Shown piece by piece: positions 23,913 to 36,799 of a stretch of 64,000 bases of DNA; within the stretch, counting starts at the first letter, position 1; each line of letters begins with the position of its first letter. The position numbers were made by a program, and so were the translations under genes. The stretch is taken from contig CAWUHX010000015.1 in assembly GCA_963922205.1 (NCBI GenBank), positions 682,001 to 746,000 on the forward strand. The letters are read 5' to 3'. Source of the DNA: Romanomermis culicivorax. Its lineage: Eukaryota; Nematoda; Enoplea; Mermithida; Mermithidae. Below the pieces are notes generated by a model. It saw only the letters and a program-made list of their open reading frames with translations, was not told the DNA's origin and did no database searches.

Positions 23913-24392
23913 TGTTGAGGTGGGCTCAGGTGCACATGTTCAGCTTCCGGCGTCGGTGCGCAGGCGGTTGGACGCGGCGAAAAGTGGCGAGAAAGAAAGA
24001 TAAATTTGCATAGGTTTATGCTGCCACTGTTTCGCGTTTTTGGTGTCTTTTTGTCAGTGTTAAAAAAGATACGTTTTATGGAGCGACGCCGCCATCGCCT
24101 TTTTATACAATATTTTTGTTTATTATTGTTTATTTGGCGTCGCCACTAGCTACCCAATACACATTGAACCCGTAAGTGTATTGTTCTGTGAGCGTAGGGG
24201 AAGGAGTTTATAAGTGTAGGAGTGGAGACTTGGGTAGGAGCTCCTGAGGTACGTGTCAAGGTGTTCTGCCTGAGGTTTAGTGAAAGTTCTGGTGTATATC
24301 TGGTGAAACGTCTGGGAGAGTTTGGTGTTTGTTGTTGTTGTTAGCCTGTGGTTAGAACTGTTGCTTAATTGTGACCCCACAGCAGCCTAACA
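23913..24392 (+). repeat. 5' LTR
   Basis: TG...CA ends with the short inversion TGTT/AACA. A TATA-like TTTTATACAA lies at 24101-24110. A strong GTAAGT donor sequence (ACCC|GTAAGTG) lies at 24171-24178, downstream of where transcription should start, and could be the leader donor for spliced RNAs. The 76-codon antisense ORF is identical in both LTRs only because the LTRs are. Confidence 0.92.
24101..24110 (+). promoter_or_regulatory. TATA-like box in the 5' LTR
   Basis: TTTTATACAA followed by an AT-rich tract. This suggests the U3/R border about 25-35 bp downstream. Inferred from sequence only. Confidence 0.45.
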
Positions 24393-24394
24393 AG

Positions 24395-24412
24395 TGGTGG
24401 ACTCTTAACGCC
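24395..24412 (+). other. candidate primer binding site
   Basis: It starts with TGG two bases after the LTR end, as a site pairing with a tRNA 3' CCA should (TGGTGGACTCTTAACGCC). I could not match it to a specific tRNA. Confidence 0.5.
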
Positions 24413-24500
24413 TCTCACGACAGATAGCCGGAGAACCACCAGAAAAATAACTAAACCTCCTGGGTTTTATTTGCAATCACATACCGGAAAAGTGAAGAAG

Positions 24501-27500
24501 ATGAGTATTCCGGTAGGGAAAATGTTGAGGACTCCTCCTAGGTCACATGAACCTAGTGTTTCGAATCTCGACTCTGCTGAAGAACACGCAGCGGTAGAAA
24601 AGGTTCAAGCACAGGCGCCTGAGACTGAAGGAAGGAGAGAGAGTGGAATTGCCGAAATGGCAAGAGTTGAAGAAGATTTGAGGAGAAGTGGTTTTGAGAC
24701 GGCTAGGAGAGCCGAGATTGAAACTACTGTAAGTGGTAGTGTCAGAGGTCAGCAGACCTTTGAGAAGGAGAGACCGACGTCGCCCTCGAAGTTGGTCCAT
24801 CCGATGGCCGAGACGCTGGAGGAGATTAGACGGAAATCGAAACCGGCGTGGAGGTCAAACATGATGGACATGAATTACGACGAATATTACGAGGACGCAC
24901 CGGCCGATTTATACGACGACAAATATTCGAGGCGATACGACCCTGAAATTACGAATTGGAATCGACGAGAGGATCCGAGGGATCGAGTCGATCCCAAGGA
25001 TTTACGATTTAATGCGCTGGAGAAAAAGGTCGAACTATTGATCAAAGTTATCGAAAGCGCGCAAGTCAAGGAAAAAGAAACGGAGGATGATCAACGGAGG
25101 AAGATAGGTGAGTCTTCTTACCTTGAGAATAGAGTTGAGAGAGTTAGTGAACCTAAGAGAGAGGTTCATTCAGAAGTTTATGTAAGGTCTCAAGAGGACA
25201 GAGACAAATATTCGGCTAGAGATAGAGGTTGGACTGAGGAGCCGCAGAGTTCGAGGAATGCTGAACAAGCACAATCGAATGCCTACGGTTACTCAGAGAA
25301 TAGGAGGTCTAGGGAAAGGAAGGTGACTATTTGCGACGAATCGTCCCAGGGAGAGGATAGGTTTTCTCGTCCTACTCCTTGGAGAGATACCGCAAATAGA
25401 GCTGACCTTAGCCCTGAGAGGAGGAGAAAGAAGAGGTCGAAGAGTAGAAGGAGATCTCATAGGTCAAGAGCTAGAAGTAGACATTACTCGGATAGTGATA
25501 ATAGCAGTTCATCTACTTCGAACTCTAGCTCAAGTGTTGAAGTTGATGTGAGAGATGTGGTAAAGGCCTTGAAACATAGACCTTTACATGATAGTATAAA
25601 GCCAACGGAGGCTTTGAAGTTTTTTACTGATCTAGAAAGTGAGTTTCTGGAGAATACGGCTGATAAAGTGAAGAAGGAGTGTTTGAGAAGGTTGTCTCAG
25701 AACACAGCGAGGAGGATAGCGAGAACATCCTCAAGTTATACAGAAGCGCGGAGGAATATTTTAAAGTATCTCGCGCCGACTTATGATTTGACGATGCTCA
25801 AAAGAGAGTTGTTTAATATGAAACAGGAAGAAGGCGAGTCAGCCTTGGAGTTTTTAAAGAAATTGAGTAATCATGTGGATCTGGTCTATGCAGATCAGAG
25901 TGATCAAGTAAGGCAAGAGAATATTATTAATGCCTTCATTTATAAGAGTAGTCCGTTGTATCAGACGGAGTTGCAGGATGTATTGCCATCGATGAAAACT
26001 TGGCAAGACCTTGCATACGCCGTAACTCAGATTGATAAAAAGTATAAGAATGTTTTTACTACTTTTGGAGCCAAAGATAAACCGATTGTAGTGAATCAAG
26101 TTGTAGCAGAGGAGATGTGTCCGGAAATTGCTTTTGTCGGGAATGCTCCGTATGGAAGTACTAAAAAGTATAACCAGACGAAGTCAAGACCACAAAATCA
26201 GTTGCAAAAGGCAGTGGAAGAGGAGAGAAGTGAGGAGAATGCGGAAGAGATGCTACCTGGTCCGGCGCCTCGTGATGTCAAAAAGTCTAACGAGGAGCAG
26301 GCCAAGGAGTCTTTTCTAGCTATTCTCTCAAAGGAGTGGCTACAATTGGTTCAGAAAGTAGATAAATTACAAGTTACTCAGAGTGAAGCCTTAAAGGAGT
26401 TGACTACTGTGAAGGCTGCGTCTGCTGAAAAGCAGAAGCAGTTGAAGCAGCAGAGACCCTATTGCATTTATCATAAGAATAATACGCATGCTACGGAGGA
26501 GTGTAAAACATTAGCATACCGGCGTCAGCAACAGCAGCGCGGTGGATTTAACCGTGGCATGTCTAATCAATATTATGGTGGTGATAGGAATGCTTCATAT
26601 AGAGGAAGTTTTAGAGGTAGAGGTGGACCTCAATTTGGATTTAGAGGAAGAGGAAGAGGTGCCTATTATGTAGGATTCCCCGAAGAAGATCAAATGTACG
26701 GGTATGACCCAGAGTTTGAGAGATACAGGGAATTCTGCAGACTTAGGGAGCAAGGCATCCAGTTGCAGAGACAGCCTCAGTTGATGCTACCTGCACCAAC
26801 TAGTCAACCTGCTATTCAGGGTAGTACCGTCCAGGATCAGTCTGGATCATTTGTTTCGAACCAGTCGCAACCTAGTTCGCATAACGTAATGGTGACAAGC
26901 CGTACGGATGTGGATGATGAAAGCGAAAAGAGTAGAAACAAATCTTCTAGTTTGGTTCTCAGAAGTATTATTCAACTGGATAAGGTGACACCTCTAGAGA
27001 AAGTGAAAGAAAGAGATTTGGCTCATGTGAAATATGGAAGAAAAGCAACGGACGTAGAGAGAAGGTTGTTGGAAAATTATCCGAAAACGGTTCCTTTCTA
27101 CATAAATGTGGTTATCAAAGAAACGGCTACCAGAGCTTTAATTGATACAGGAGCTCAGTGTACGGTCATGTCTTCTAAGCTCCTGAAAAGGGCATTAGAC
27201 GTTGATTATACAGTGTACCCTCGTATCCTTAAAGTGACTGTAGCTGATGGAAAAGTTGTGCATGCCTATGGGTATGTACCAGTTTGTATGAAGACTGAAT
27301 TCGGAAGTTTTCCAGTCAATGCTATAGTGTTGCCAGATGCAGGTGAGGACCTGATCTTGGGCACAGATTTTTTAGCACACCCAGATTTAGGTGTGGTGAT
27401 TGATTTCAAAAGGAATGCCATGACGATTCAAGGCATTAAGAGAAAGATTGACGTAGTTCAAGTTCCTTCTGTAACTACTGTGCAAACGGTAATGGAAGAA

Positions 27501-29618
27501 GTGACTAAAGTCAGTGTGGCGTCGACTGATTGCATAAATCAAATTGTTTATCCAAAAGTTTGTCTGCTAAAGACAACTGTTGCAATTGTTGCATGTAGTA
27601 AAACCTACATTCCATATGGAACAGATGTTTTGATGAAGGCAAAACTTTGGGATCAACATGGAGATGCCACGTTGAACGGAATTATCGTCGAATCAAAAGA
27701 TTCTGAAAGGAAGTTCAGAATGGAGAAAGCGGTTGTAGACGGATCACAAGAAGAGTTTGTAGTACTAATCTCTAATACCACGGGTTCTGGATGTCGGTTT
27801 GAGAGAGATCAAATCATTGGCTATAAAGAATCTATGCTTATTGAAGATGACGATACGTACAAGAAAGTGAAGGGAATGAAAAAGATAAAGGAGGAAGAGG
27901 AATATCAGACCTGCATGGTAAAGGAAGGAATGCCTGCATTATCAAAAGCTGATTCTGTAGAGTTCTATACTTCACTATGCAAGATGATATCAAAGGCAAA
28001 AATATCAGAAGAGAAGAAAACGGAAGCTATAGAGTCTTTGTTGAAGTACAGAGATGTCTTTAGCTTGCCTGGTGATCCGGCTACTACAACCCCAGCTCTG
28101 ACGTGTAAGATAGATACAGGAGATGCAAGACCTGTAGCAAAGAGATATTACAGAGCTTCAATTAATAGTCGGCCAGGAGTAAGGCGACATATAAAGGAGA
28201 TGTTGGATCAAGGAGTGATCGAGCCCTCGAAGTCACCGTGGGCTGCACCCTTGTTCCTGGTTGGAAAGAAAGATGGAACTACGAGACCCGTAGTGGATTT
28301 TAGAGGTATAAACGAAGTGACCAAGGATGATAAATATCCCATCCCGAGAATGGATGACTATTTAGATTGCCTTGGAAGAGCGAAGTTTTATACGACTCTA
28401 GATTTGAAGTCGGGATATTGGCAGGTCCCGATGGAGGAGGAAAGCAAGGAGAAAACGGCTTTTATATGCCAAGAGGGCTTATTTCAGTTTAAAGTGATGC
28501 CGTTTGGGTTGAAGAATGCACCTGCTGAATTCCAAAGGATGATGGAGAGAATCCTTGGGGATTTGGTATGGAAAATTTGCCTAGTGTACATAGATGATAT
28601 TATCATCTTCTCGAATACGTTCGAGGAACACTTAGAGAATTTGAACTTGGTGCTAGAAGCGTTGAGGAAGGCGAAGTTGACTCTTAAGCCAGAGAAATGT
28701 GAATTTCTTCCCGAGAAGGTGCACTTTTTAGGACACATCTTGGATGTGAATGGAATTTCTCCGGATCCTAAGAAGGTCAAGGCGATAACGGAATTTCCAT
28801 TCCCGGATTCTGTTAAGAAAATGCAAAGATTCCTAGGTATGCTACAATGGTGTAAGAAATTTATACCGGACCTAGCAGCACTAGCTGAACCTTTGTACAA
28901 ATTAACCGGTAAGAAGGGAACATGGAATGTAACGGAGTTGCATTACACAACTTTTGAGAAGCTCAAAGTAGCATTGACCTCAGTACCTTTCTTAAGACAT
29001 CCAATTCTAGATGGATCTGCACGATTCATTCTTCAAACGGATGCCAGTGGAATTGCATTGGGAGCAGTGTTATGTCAAGAGACTGACTCGGAACGTTGGG
29101 TAGTTGCCTACAATAGTCGGATATTGCGGGCAGAAGAAAGGAAATGGTGCGCCACCGAAAGGGAATGCTTAGCTGTGGTTTACGGCCTTAAAATTTACAA
29201 ACATTATCTTTTGGGCCAAAAGGTCAGGATTCAAACTGACCACAAACCACTATTATCAATGAGGGTCAATACACAGACTAATGACAAACTCAAGAGGTGG
29301 TACGCATTCATTTGCCAGTTTAATCACAAGTTGGAGTACGTGCCTGGCAGACAGAATGCCATGGCAGATTTCCTCTCCAGGAAGGAGGAACCGGATGAGC
29401 AGAAAGAGAAGTTGCCACCAAAATGGGAGCTTATCTTTCAGAAAGAAGAAGTGAAATCTCTTACTGAAGACGAAGTCCTTAACCAAAACCACAAAGTTTT
29501 AGTGAAACAACTTCGGGAACTCAGAGGAGATGAAGTGGATGAGGCTGTAGGAGTCTTCACTCCGGTAAAGATGGCCACAGCTTCAGTGGCTTCAAAGTAT
29601 AGTGTTAGTGATGACTAA
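24501..29618 (+). CDS. gag-pol: ORF1: Gag-protease-reverse transcriptase-RNase H polyprotein
   Basis: 1705 aa from ATG 24501; a TTG 30 bases upstream is also in frame but is not a likely start. The N-terminal gag has an Arg/Ser-rich linker (about 310-345) and a capsid-like helical region (about 370-500). At 655-668 is a compact C-x3-H-x4-H-x4-C knuckle ([14 protein letters not shown]), followed by an RGG-rich tract. Aspartic protease: [11 protein letters not shown] with Asp882 and a LILGTDF flap partner. Reverse transcriptase: FRGINEVT, then YIDDIIIF with the YIDD box at 1363-1366, FLGH further on. RNase H: first acidic residue Asp1514 in QTDASG, then the TDHKPL motif. There is no integrase in this frame; ORF1 stops at TAA 29616. 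It acts in virus-like particles to copy element RNA into DNA. Confidence 0.93.
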   Translation: MSIPVGKMLRTPPRSHEPSVSNLDSAEEHAAVEKVQAQAPETEGRRESGIAEMARVEEDLRRSGFETARRAEIETTVSGSVRGQQTFEKERPTSPSKLVHPMAETLEEIRRKSKPAWRSNMMDMNYDEYYEDAPADLYDDKYSRRYDPEITNWNRREDPRDRVDPKDLRFNALEKKVELLIKVIESAQVKEKETEDDQRRKIGESSYLENRVERVSEPKREVHSEVYVRSQEDRDKYSARDRGWTEEPQSSRNAEQAQSNAYGYSENRRSRERKVTICDESSQGEDRFSRPTPWRDTANRADLSPERRRKKRSKSRRRSHRSRARSRHYSDSDNSSSSTSNSSSSVEVDVRDVVKALKHRPLHDSIKPTEALKFFTDLESEFLENTADKVKKECLRRLSQNTARRIARTSSSYTEARRNILKYLAPTYDLTMLKRELFNMKQEEGESALEFLKKLSNHVDLVYADQSDQVRQENIINAFIYKSSPLYQTELQDVLPSMKTWQDLAYAVTQIDKKYKNVFTTFGAKDKPIVVNQVVAEEMCPEIAFVGNAPYGSTKKYNQTKSRPQNQLQKAVEEERSEENAEEMLPGPAPRDVKKSNEEQAKESFLAILSKEWLQLVQKVDKLQVTQSEALKELTTVKAASAEKQKQLKQQRPYCIYHKNNTHATEECKTLAYRRQQQQRGGFNRGMSNQYYGGDRNASYRGSFRGRGGPQFGFRGRGRGAYYVGFPEEDQMYGYDPEFERYREFCRLREQGIQLQRQPQLMLPAPTSQPAIQGSTVQDQSGSFVSNQSQPSSHNVMVTSRTDVDDESEKSRNKSSSLVLRSIIQLDKVTPLEKVKERDLAHVKYGRKATDVERRLLENYPKTVPFYINVVIKETATRALIDTGAQCTVMSSKLLKRALDVDYTVYPRILKVTVADGKVVHAYGYVPVCMKTEFGSFPVNAIVLPDAGEDLILGTDFLAHPDLGVVIDFKRNAMTIQGIKRKIDVVQVPSVTTVQTVMEEVTKVSVASTDCINQIVYPKVCLLKTTVAIVACSKTYIPYGTDVLMKAKLWDQHGDATLNGIIVESKDSERKFRMEKAVVDGSQEEFVVLISNTTGSGCRFERDQIIGYKESMLIEDDDTYKKVKGMKKIKEEEEYQTCMVKEGMPALSKADSVEFYTSLCKMISKAKISEEKKTEAIESLLKYRDVFSLPGDPATTTPALTCKIDTGDARPVAKRYYRASINSRPGVRRHIKEMLDQGVIEPSKSPWAAPLFLVGKKDGTTRPVVDFRGINEVTKDDKYPIPRMDDYLDCLGRAKFYTTLDLKSGYWQVPMEEESKEKTAFICQEGLFQFKVMPFGLKNAPAEFQRMMERILGDLVWKICLVYIDDIIIFSNTFEEHLENLNLVLEALRKAKLTLKPEKCEFLPEKVHFLGHILDVNGISPDPKKVKAITEFPFPDSVKKMQRFLGMLQWCKKFIPDLAALAEPLYKLTGKKGTWNVTELHYTTFEKLKVALTSVPFLRHPILDGSARFILQTDASGIALGAVLCQETDSERWVVAYNSRILRAEERKWCATERECLAVVYGLKIYKHYLLGQKVRIQTDHKPLLSMRVNTQTNDKLKRWYAFICQFNHKLEYVPGRQNAMADFLSRKEEPDEQKEKLPPKWELIFQKEEVKSLTEDEVLNQNHKVLVKQLRELRGDEVDEAVGVFTPVKMATASVASKYSVSDD

Positions 29619-31194
29619 TACTCAACTTAATATTATCTTATTACTTATTATTAAGATGACTCAACTTAATATTTCTCCAGAATTTGATAATTATCGAACG
29701 CCTGAGAAATATGAAATTGAGGCGGTAGTCACTAGACAAATGGCAAAAAACTTGCAGCAGGAGGAAAAAGGACATCCTCCTGGGCAAGCAAAACCTAAAG
29801 AAGAGGTGAAGAGAATATTTGAACCAAAGGAGAAGGAGTTTGAAGAAGCCCCAGAAATTGAAGATGGTAGACCAAAAGGGCTTATCTCAAACGCCTTGAT
29901 GTCAAAGTTGCAAGGAAAGGATAAAGATCTAAAAGTGATCTTCGAGAAACTAGGTGCTAGTAGTAGCACTAAGTCTCAAAGTAGCTTTTATATCGATCAA
30001 GGGATACTATATAGAGAGACTTTTGGCGAGGCAGAGGATCAAGTTGTTGTCCCCTCTGTTTTCAAAAAAGTTGTCCTGCATCAGTATCATGGAGCAGTGA
30101 TGATGACGCATCAAGGGTTTAAGAGAACCCTTGCTATTATTAAGAAGCGGTTCTGGTGGCCTAGCATCGAGAAGGATGTTCGGAGCTGGATCAGTTTTTG
30201 TCCGATATGTCAAATTGCGACTCCAGGAAAGGCTACAATTCCGCCATTGAATCCAATCATTCCTAGAGGACCATTTGACATAGTTTCTGTAGACATTGTG
30301 GGAATATCTCCCATGAGCGAGAAAAGACCGTATGTGATAGTATTTCAAGATTACTTTACAAAATGGGTGGAAGCAGAAATGATCCCGGATCAATCTGCTG
30401 TAACCATTGTGGACAGTTTTCTTCGAAATATTGTGTTCAGGCATGGAACCCCGGTGAAATTGTTGAGTGATAACGGTTCATGCTTTACAGCTGATTTGAT
30501 GACATCAGTCTGTAAATTGTTGGAGTGTCAGAAGATTTTTACAACTGCCTACCATCCACAAGGAAATGGAATGGTTGAAAGGTTTAACCAAACCTTGATC
30601 AAGCAGTTGCGAAAAGTTGCTATAGAGGATTCAGATAAGTGGGACAGATATCTGCAATCTGTCGTTTTTGCATACAATGCCACACCTCATACCTCAACAA
30701 AATGTTCTCCATTTGCCTTATTGAGAGGTCATGAGGCAAATTTTGGCATTAGTATTGGAGTTGCTAGAAACATAGTTCTGCCAATGAACTATGAGGCTTA
30801 TAAGCATATACTAACCGAAAGCTTAGTAGAAACTTATGAGACCATTTCAGAGAATATAAGGAAGGCTGCGGAGAGCAGTAAAAAGTTTTTTGACCGTAAA
30901 GCAAAGGCTCATGATTATTCCGTCAATGATTGGGTTTTGCTGAAAGTCGATAAACAGAAAAAACTGGGTCTGCCGTGGCAAGGACCGTATGTTGTTACTG
31001 ATAATAGGAGATTATCAGAGAATGTGCTTGAAATCGCTCACTGGAGAGAGCCGCTGAAAAAGCAGGTGGTATCCGTGAGCAGGTTAAAGCACTTTCGCTA
31101 CGAGACCGGCAGATGGCTGCAGTCTAACGACGTGTCATCTAAGGACACGCAGTTTACTGTAGATTCAAAAATCAGTAATTATAAACTGCCGTAG
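29611..31194 (+). CDS. int: ORF2: integrase in a separate +1 reading frame
   Basis: 527 aa from ATG 29611, which overlaps the ORF1 stop (ATGACTAA). The frame is open from 29569, giving a 48-nt overlap for possible frameshifting. Zinc finger HHCC with His160, His167, Cys197 and Cys200. The catalytic core DDE is at Asp228, Asp287 and Glu323; the last two are separated by the usual 35 residues. A C-terminal GPY/F-type module reads [11 protein letters not shown]. It inserts element DNA into host chromosomes. In most Ty3/Gypsy elements integrase is fused to RNase H in one polyprotein; here it must be made by +1/-2 frameshifting or by reinitiation at the overlapping ATG. Confidence 0.92.
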   Translation: MTNTQLNIILLLIIKMTQLNISPEFDNYRTPEKYEIEAVVTRQMAKNLQQEEKGHPPGQAKPKEEVKRIFEPKEKEFEEAPEIEDGRPKGLISNALMSKLQGKDKDLKVIFEKLGASSSTKSQSSFYIDQGILYRETFGEAEDQVVVPSVFKKVVLHQYHGAVMMTHQGFKRTLAIIKKRFWWPSIEKDVRSWISFCPICQIATPGKATIPPLNPIIPRGPFDIVSVDIVGISPMSEKRPYVIVFQDYFTKWVEAEMIPDQSAVTIVDSFLRNIVFRHGTPVKLLSDNGSCFTADLMTSVCKLLECQKIFTTAYHPQGNGMVERFNQTLIKQLRKVAIEDSDKWDRYLQSVVFAYNATPHTSTKCSPFALLRGHEANFGISIGVARNIVLPMNYEAYKHILTESLVETYETISENIRKAAESSKKFFDRKAKAHDYSVNDWVLLKVDKQKKLGLPWQGPYVVTDNRRLSENVLEIAHWREPLKKQVVSVSRLKHFRYETGRWLQSNDVSSKDTQFTVDSKISNYKLP

Positions 31195-31662
31195 CGCGTA
31201 GCGCTGTGTTTTTGTGTGTGTGTGCGTATGAATACCCCCCCATATTTTTTCGTCCCGAATTGTGTATTTAAGTACAAATTGTAATTAATTGTATTTATTT
31301 ATGTATTTATCGCGTATTTATCATGTATTTTTAAATTTTTCTCGCGTAAATCTTAAAATTTCTCAAAATTTTTGGTAAAAAACCACTCTTCGCAAAAACC
31401 TAAATTTTTAAAACTTTTTTCGCGGCCAAAAATTTTAAATTTTCCCGAGTCCGATTAATTTCGGAGGAAATAGTTAGTTGTTGCCCCCCAATTCTGTGAA
31501 TATTGGAAGAATTGGGAAAACCGCTGAGTTTTAGAGTGAAAATAGACAAAAAGTAGCGAAAGCGGAAAATTTGTCGATTTTTCAGCTCTTATAAAAATTA
31601 TCAAAAATTTTACAAAAATTGATAGCGCAGAATTCGAAGAATTTGAGAAAGAAGCGGTCGAG
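31195..31662 (+). other. ORF2-ORF3 intergenic region of the retrotransposon
   Basis: AT-rich, with no coding potential. GCTGAGTTTTAG at 31523-31534 is a possible 3' splice acceptor that would put the ORF3 start near the 5' end of a spliced subgenomic RNA. Confidence 0.4.
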
Positions 31663-34600
31663 ATGTCCAGGCCCCCCAATGGACGCCGGACGAAACAGTA
31701 TTTGGTCACGGACCCCCACGTGACCTACGGACAGCCGCAGGTGCGGCAAAACAATCGGTATTTTTTAGTCGATGGTAAGCGACCTAAGTTAGTAAACTTA
31801 GTTAATTTAAAAATTAATTGGGCAAAGCAGGATGTTATAGCCCACGGGTGTCTAGACGAAGGCCTAGACAATTGTAAAAGTTTAGTGGGAACATATTTGT
31901 TCTGTCAACTTGAAAAAGTGTGGCAAAGCTGCCCGTAGCGCAAAAATTTGGACTTTTTGCGAAACTACATTATTCCTCTACACACATAGCGAGTTGAATA
32001 AATTCGTCTATGTGATGGGGAAGAAGTGGAGTGTAGCAACTAGTCGACTAGGGGTAGATAATTTCAAAAATTTATTTAAATTTTTAAATTCCATCTTAAT
32101 CTATTTTTCTACGAATTTCCACATTTTGGGTAAATTAGTAAATATATTTTCAAATTTCTTCTTGGAAATTCTTAATTTATTAGTTGGATAGGCCGTTTTG
32201 GGCGTTGGATTGAGACGGCATGCAGTCGATTGATGGAAGACGCAGGTGGTCTGTGCGTGTACTCCCGTATAAGGTAGAAGTCGGGGCCGCACTTGTGTTT
32301 AACTATCTGCCAACACTAACCCAATATATGTGTGGTACCTTATTTTCCCCTGCTTGCAATTTTCTTTTCTTCTTTCCTAATTGTGCTTACTATCTGTGGT
32401 GAAGGTAGAAATTAACGGATGTTTGTCCGCTTTGGGAAAAATTTTCATTAAAAAGTTGTAAACATTTCGCCTGAATTTTTTAGACTACAATGTCAAGCGC
32501 ATTGTTAGAGTCGGCGAATTAGAACGATGGTTTGCCACGACGTTCGGGAGATTTCCGTTGGAATTGACGGAACCGAAATTGGTCGAAATAGGTAAGGTGG
32601 CTGAGATGATCGAAACTCTGAAGGTGAGCAGGTTTCGAGGACAGCCAGTTATCGGTTTTGATACCGAGAAAGTTACTCAAGAGTATGTGAGTAAGGTTTT
32701 CGCGACTTCTGGGGTTGATAACCCAAAAGGGAAGGAGTTCGCGAGAGTCATTAGCTTCTCGACGGTGACTGGAGACACTTTTGTTGTAGATACTACGACA
32801 ATCATGCCGAAGGAATGGACGCTCATTCATGAGCTCTTAGATTCGGACATGCTTCTCGTTGGATACAACTTGGTTACAGATCTGGTTGCCGTCTGGAATG
32901 TTAATGGCGCAGGCAGAAATCACCAGGATGTTGATCTGACAGCAGAGATCAAGTACAGAATTGCATCTTCGTATGGCCGTTATTATGACGTAGCCAAGGT
33001 AGGGGATCAATTGAACGGAAGATTTTTGGCAATGTCCAGGAAGTTGGGACTTTGCCCAGAAACATTTAAGCTGAAAGGATTGTTCACGGAGCTGTATCTG
33101 GCGGACGTTGGTTATTTCCAAATCGATTTCCGTCAGAGAGCGCAACGTGAACGATTCTGTAGGCACACGTTGACACAGTTTGAAATCAGGTATTCAGCAC
33201 TGGACGCCTACTACTCATTGTTGGTTTTCTTAGCGTTTTTCCACTATGAGTTAGCTATGGAAGTCGAGGTCGGATTCCAATATTTTCCGCATGATTTGAT
33301 GAAAGCGGATCAAATCCAGATAATGTCGTACAGGTTGTACAGGTTTTTTAATATCATACATGGAGAGAATTTTCCGCAGACTTTTTGTGGAAGTCCGGAA
33401 GTAGAGGAGCCGCAGTCGTCGGCTATTTACCACGTAATGAGACAGGAAGCGTATGCCCGTATGGCTGCCCAAATGGACACCTCATTTGGAGGCTATGTGG
33501 AGTACAGCTTCCCTCATTACGAGGCAAATCCGAAGAGAGGGAGAGACATAAGTATACCTAAGGGTATTCATCCTGATTATACCGTTAAAGAAAAAAGTAA
33601 GAATGTAGACGGTAACGATACAGTAAGTGAGGATGAAGAGTTCGAAGAAGCTTTGTCGGAAAAGCAGATTAGAACTCGAATAATGAACAAGGTGGTAGAT
33701 ATGGTTAATCGAGGGAAGAGTTTCAGTAGACTCGATGAACCAGTATCTATGGTTTTATACGAGAATTACCTAAGGTATAGAAAAGAAACGAAGCAGTTAT
33801 TGGAGATACCATCTCTGGAAGTTGATTACCAGGAGTATGAACCGGTCAGAATTTCGAACGGTAAAGACTCGTACGTAAGGCAACACTGGAGTATGGATAT
33901 CGCTCCTTATTCTGAAATATTGATCGAGGACAATTTTAAGAATTTGGAGTCAGTGTGTAATAAAGTTCCGCTTACGTTTCATTTGTTTTGGCCAGCTTGT
34001 AGAGAGGAAGCAGAGGAGTACCTTACCTCTCTCCTTGACCACAACTATTTGAGATCCTTTAGCCCTGAGGGAAAGGAACAACTCTTGAAGATGTTGTGGA
34101 GGGGAGATAGGTACGGTCAGTACTTATCATTTTTGAATAGTCTTCCAGTAACAGAGGTACATACGCCAACCAAGGGCGATTCTATTACATGTTGGGGAAA
34201 TCGTTTCGGATTTCTGCCGATCCGATTTTGGCCCAAGACAAAGTCATGGGAGCAAAGACCGGAAGATAAAAGGAAGCATTTGGCGGAGTGTCCGCAGTAC
34301 AAAGATAATCCGTACTGCTATCAGAGGTTTTACTTCCGCCAGATAGCTGTTAGAGTTCCAGGTTTGCGATACCCAATAGATATGAGTGAGGACGCAACGA
34401 AGGAGAACCAGAAAAAGAGCGTCTTAGCGTATCAACCGGAATACGTTCCAGGTTACGAGCCACCATTTTTTGAACCGATATTGCCGTCCGATGCTCCAGG
34501 TTTCACGATTACGCATATTGGCGATAAGGTTGTAGTGACGCCGATAGGTAAGCAGCCAGCAGTGCCGGTTACAGGCACTGAGGTAAGCACAATGGTGAGT

Positions 34601-36799
34601 CAACAATCTGGAGTTGATATGAGTAGTTTGGATCAGGTGCAGGGGATGCAGGCTGAGCCTGTTGCGGCGAAAGCACAGCTACAGGTGATACCTGCAGACC
34701 TCAACACCCCCATAGACTTGAATCAGGTAGGAGACGATTTAGAAGTGGACAATGAGGTCACTGTTGAATCGTTGATACAGCCTGATCAAGAAACACAGGT
34801 AACTTCATTATTAGATCAGACAGAGAGTTTACTTTCTGGAATGGATGTCAGGGCAGAGCCGATGTTGGATGAAAGCAATCTGATAACGATTGCTGCAAGT
34901 CCAGCAATAGAGGAAATTGAAGCAAGGCTCAGGGAGCAAGCTGAAAAGGAAATCGAGAGACAGAAAGAGATTTTTACTAAACAGCTTGCGGAGCAGAAAG
35001 CGAGATTAGATCAGCAGCAGAAGCAGCTGGAACTAGTATTGGCTGGTTTTACGGCGCAGCCGACGCCTCTGGCAGCGCCTACAGTCGTACAAGCTCCAGC
35101 CAAGCCGCCTACTGCTTATCATATCCCGAAATTGCCGGTGCAACCTTCTAGTACGCAGGTCATCCAGCCTGCGGTCAGCAAGGTTACGCGGACAGTTCAA
35201 GTAGCGCCCAGAGATCCAAGTATGGACGGTGGTATACCAGGTATGTATACTGCCGAAGAGGTTAGAAAGTTCAGAGCAGAAGGTCGTACAGACGAACAAA
35301 TTAAAAGACTAGGAAGACGAAAGTTAGCCGGAAGGGCCAATAGGGCTAAAAAGAGAGATGAAGAGGATGTTATTGAAATCAGTGATGGTGAAGGAGAACA
35401 GACAGGGAGTTCTACGTCTGTGGATTTGAAGTTTGCAGGATCTACAACTTTATTGACGGATTCAACCAAATCCAAGACTGGAACTACGCCGACGAGCCTG
35501 ATGCCTGGAACCAAAAGTTCTACGAGTCAGGTGCAGTCGACGGTTGCTTCGGCTAAAGTACCTAGTAAATCGTCTGCATCTCAGGTAAGTGCAACGACGA
35601 AAAGTACTTTGGCTAAGCCCGTGTCTAAGGTGGATAAGACATCTCAGCAGGACCAGAGCAGCGCTTCAGGGAAAAAAGTTGTTTCTAAACCCTCTACGTC
35701 GGAACCGACAAAATCGGTCAAGAGAAGTAGAGATAAGGAAGTAACTTTGGAGTACCTAAGTTCTGTTTTGAGGGACTACTGGGATGTCCATAAAAAGTTT
35801 CCCTTGGTGAAGGGAAGGATAGATTTTTCGACACCGGAGGTGATCGAATTCTTTGCTCAGGATATGCCAGATGATAATAGGAATCAAATCATCTGGGCAT
35901 TAGTGAATAATGGAGTAGAGGAGCTTTACGAGAACTACGGGGATCACTTTGATGTTCAAGGTGGTTTCCTGTATGATCATGTAAACGTTCCTGAGCCCAT
36001 TTGGGAATATATTTGGCTCAAGTTCATGCCAAATTGGTTTCATCATTTTGATGCGGAAATAGTGATGGCAGCCGTGAGATACTTATGTACCATGGTGTTG
36101 CTAAAATTAGAACAACAGCAGTTAGGCCCGAGACATATTGGTGCAATTGATGCACGGGCCAAGTCATTTGTCACGGAAAGGTATTATTCTATCTACCTGC
36201 GGGGAGAAGGTAGTACGGCATTCAGGGAAGCGTACGCCAACCGAATGCAGGAGCACCAACAAACTGCAGTAGATATGGCAGCGAAAAGGAGGTTGTCTGA
36301 TATGGTTCAGAAATTTTCTGGTAAGTACCAGAAAGCCGAGGATGAGGAGGGGCAACCCTTCAAGATTCCAATGTTAACGGAAAGACAACCTAGGGATGCA
36401 TCCAGGACTAGGAGCCAGCACTCGCGACAATCGTCTCACTCGCAGGGTCGGCACCAGCCTGGAGTATTCAAATTACCGTATGCGAATCAACAAAGTCAAG
36501 GTAGGTCCACTACCTCAGCTTCAGGAGTATCTTCCGTAAGTTCCACTCAGGGCTCGTACCAGAGGGGAACTGGAGGGGGATATGGCCGGGGCTGGGGTCA
36601 GGGACAGGGTCAAGGTAGACCCTTTAAGATGGTTAATCCACAACCGTATAGAGGACAGGCGATGGGCGGACCCCCTCGTGTGGCCCAACCTCGAGGAGTT
36701 TTTGGGGGATTCCTCAGGGGTCGTGGAGCGCGGGGTGGTCCCTACCCTCGCCGTGGTAGCTTCCAATACGGCGGTTATGGTGGCGGCGGGCAACAATAA
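31663..36799 (+). CDS. ORF3: two-exon protein with N-terminal DEDDy 3'-5' exonuclease domain
   Basis: Exon 1 is 31663-31774 (ATG, 37 codons plus G), exon 2 is 32484-36799; joined in phase they give 1475 aa. Donor GATG|GTAAGC, acceptor AATTTTTTAG|AC. The exonuclease fold is about residues 40-300: motif I GFDTE (Asp97, Glu99), motif II LVGYNLVTD (Asp170), motif III YSALD (Tyr274, Asp278). These are the five metal-binding and catalytic residues of the DEDDy class (RNase D/WRN type). After it come an acidic linker, a Gln-rich coiled coil (about 790-840), a Ser/Thr/Lys-rich disordered stretch, an unknown folded region (about 1065-1240) and an Arg/Gly-rich C-terminus suggesting RNA binding. No signal peptide, membrane helix or env features are seen despite the env position. 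Its role is unknown; processing of element RNA/DNA ends or degrading host small RNAs are guesses. Confidence 0.85.
31775..32483 (+). other. intron in retrotransposon ORF3
   Basis: 709 bp, GTAAGC...TTTTTTAG, phase 1. Exon 2 sequence upstream of its first ATG (32606) reads as sensible protein from the acceptor onward (VKRIVRVGELERWF), and the frame closes with a stop at 32459-32461 just before it. Both facts support splicing. Genomic RNA must keep this intron, as in retroviral-style splicing. Confidence 0.7.

Noticed and set aside
24150-24380. 76-codon antisense ORF present identically at 24150-24380 and 37783-38013
   Set aside because: It is identical only because it lies in the two LTRs; no family features.
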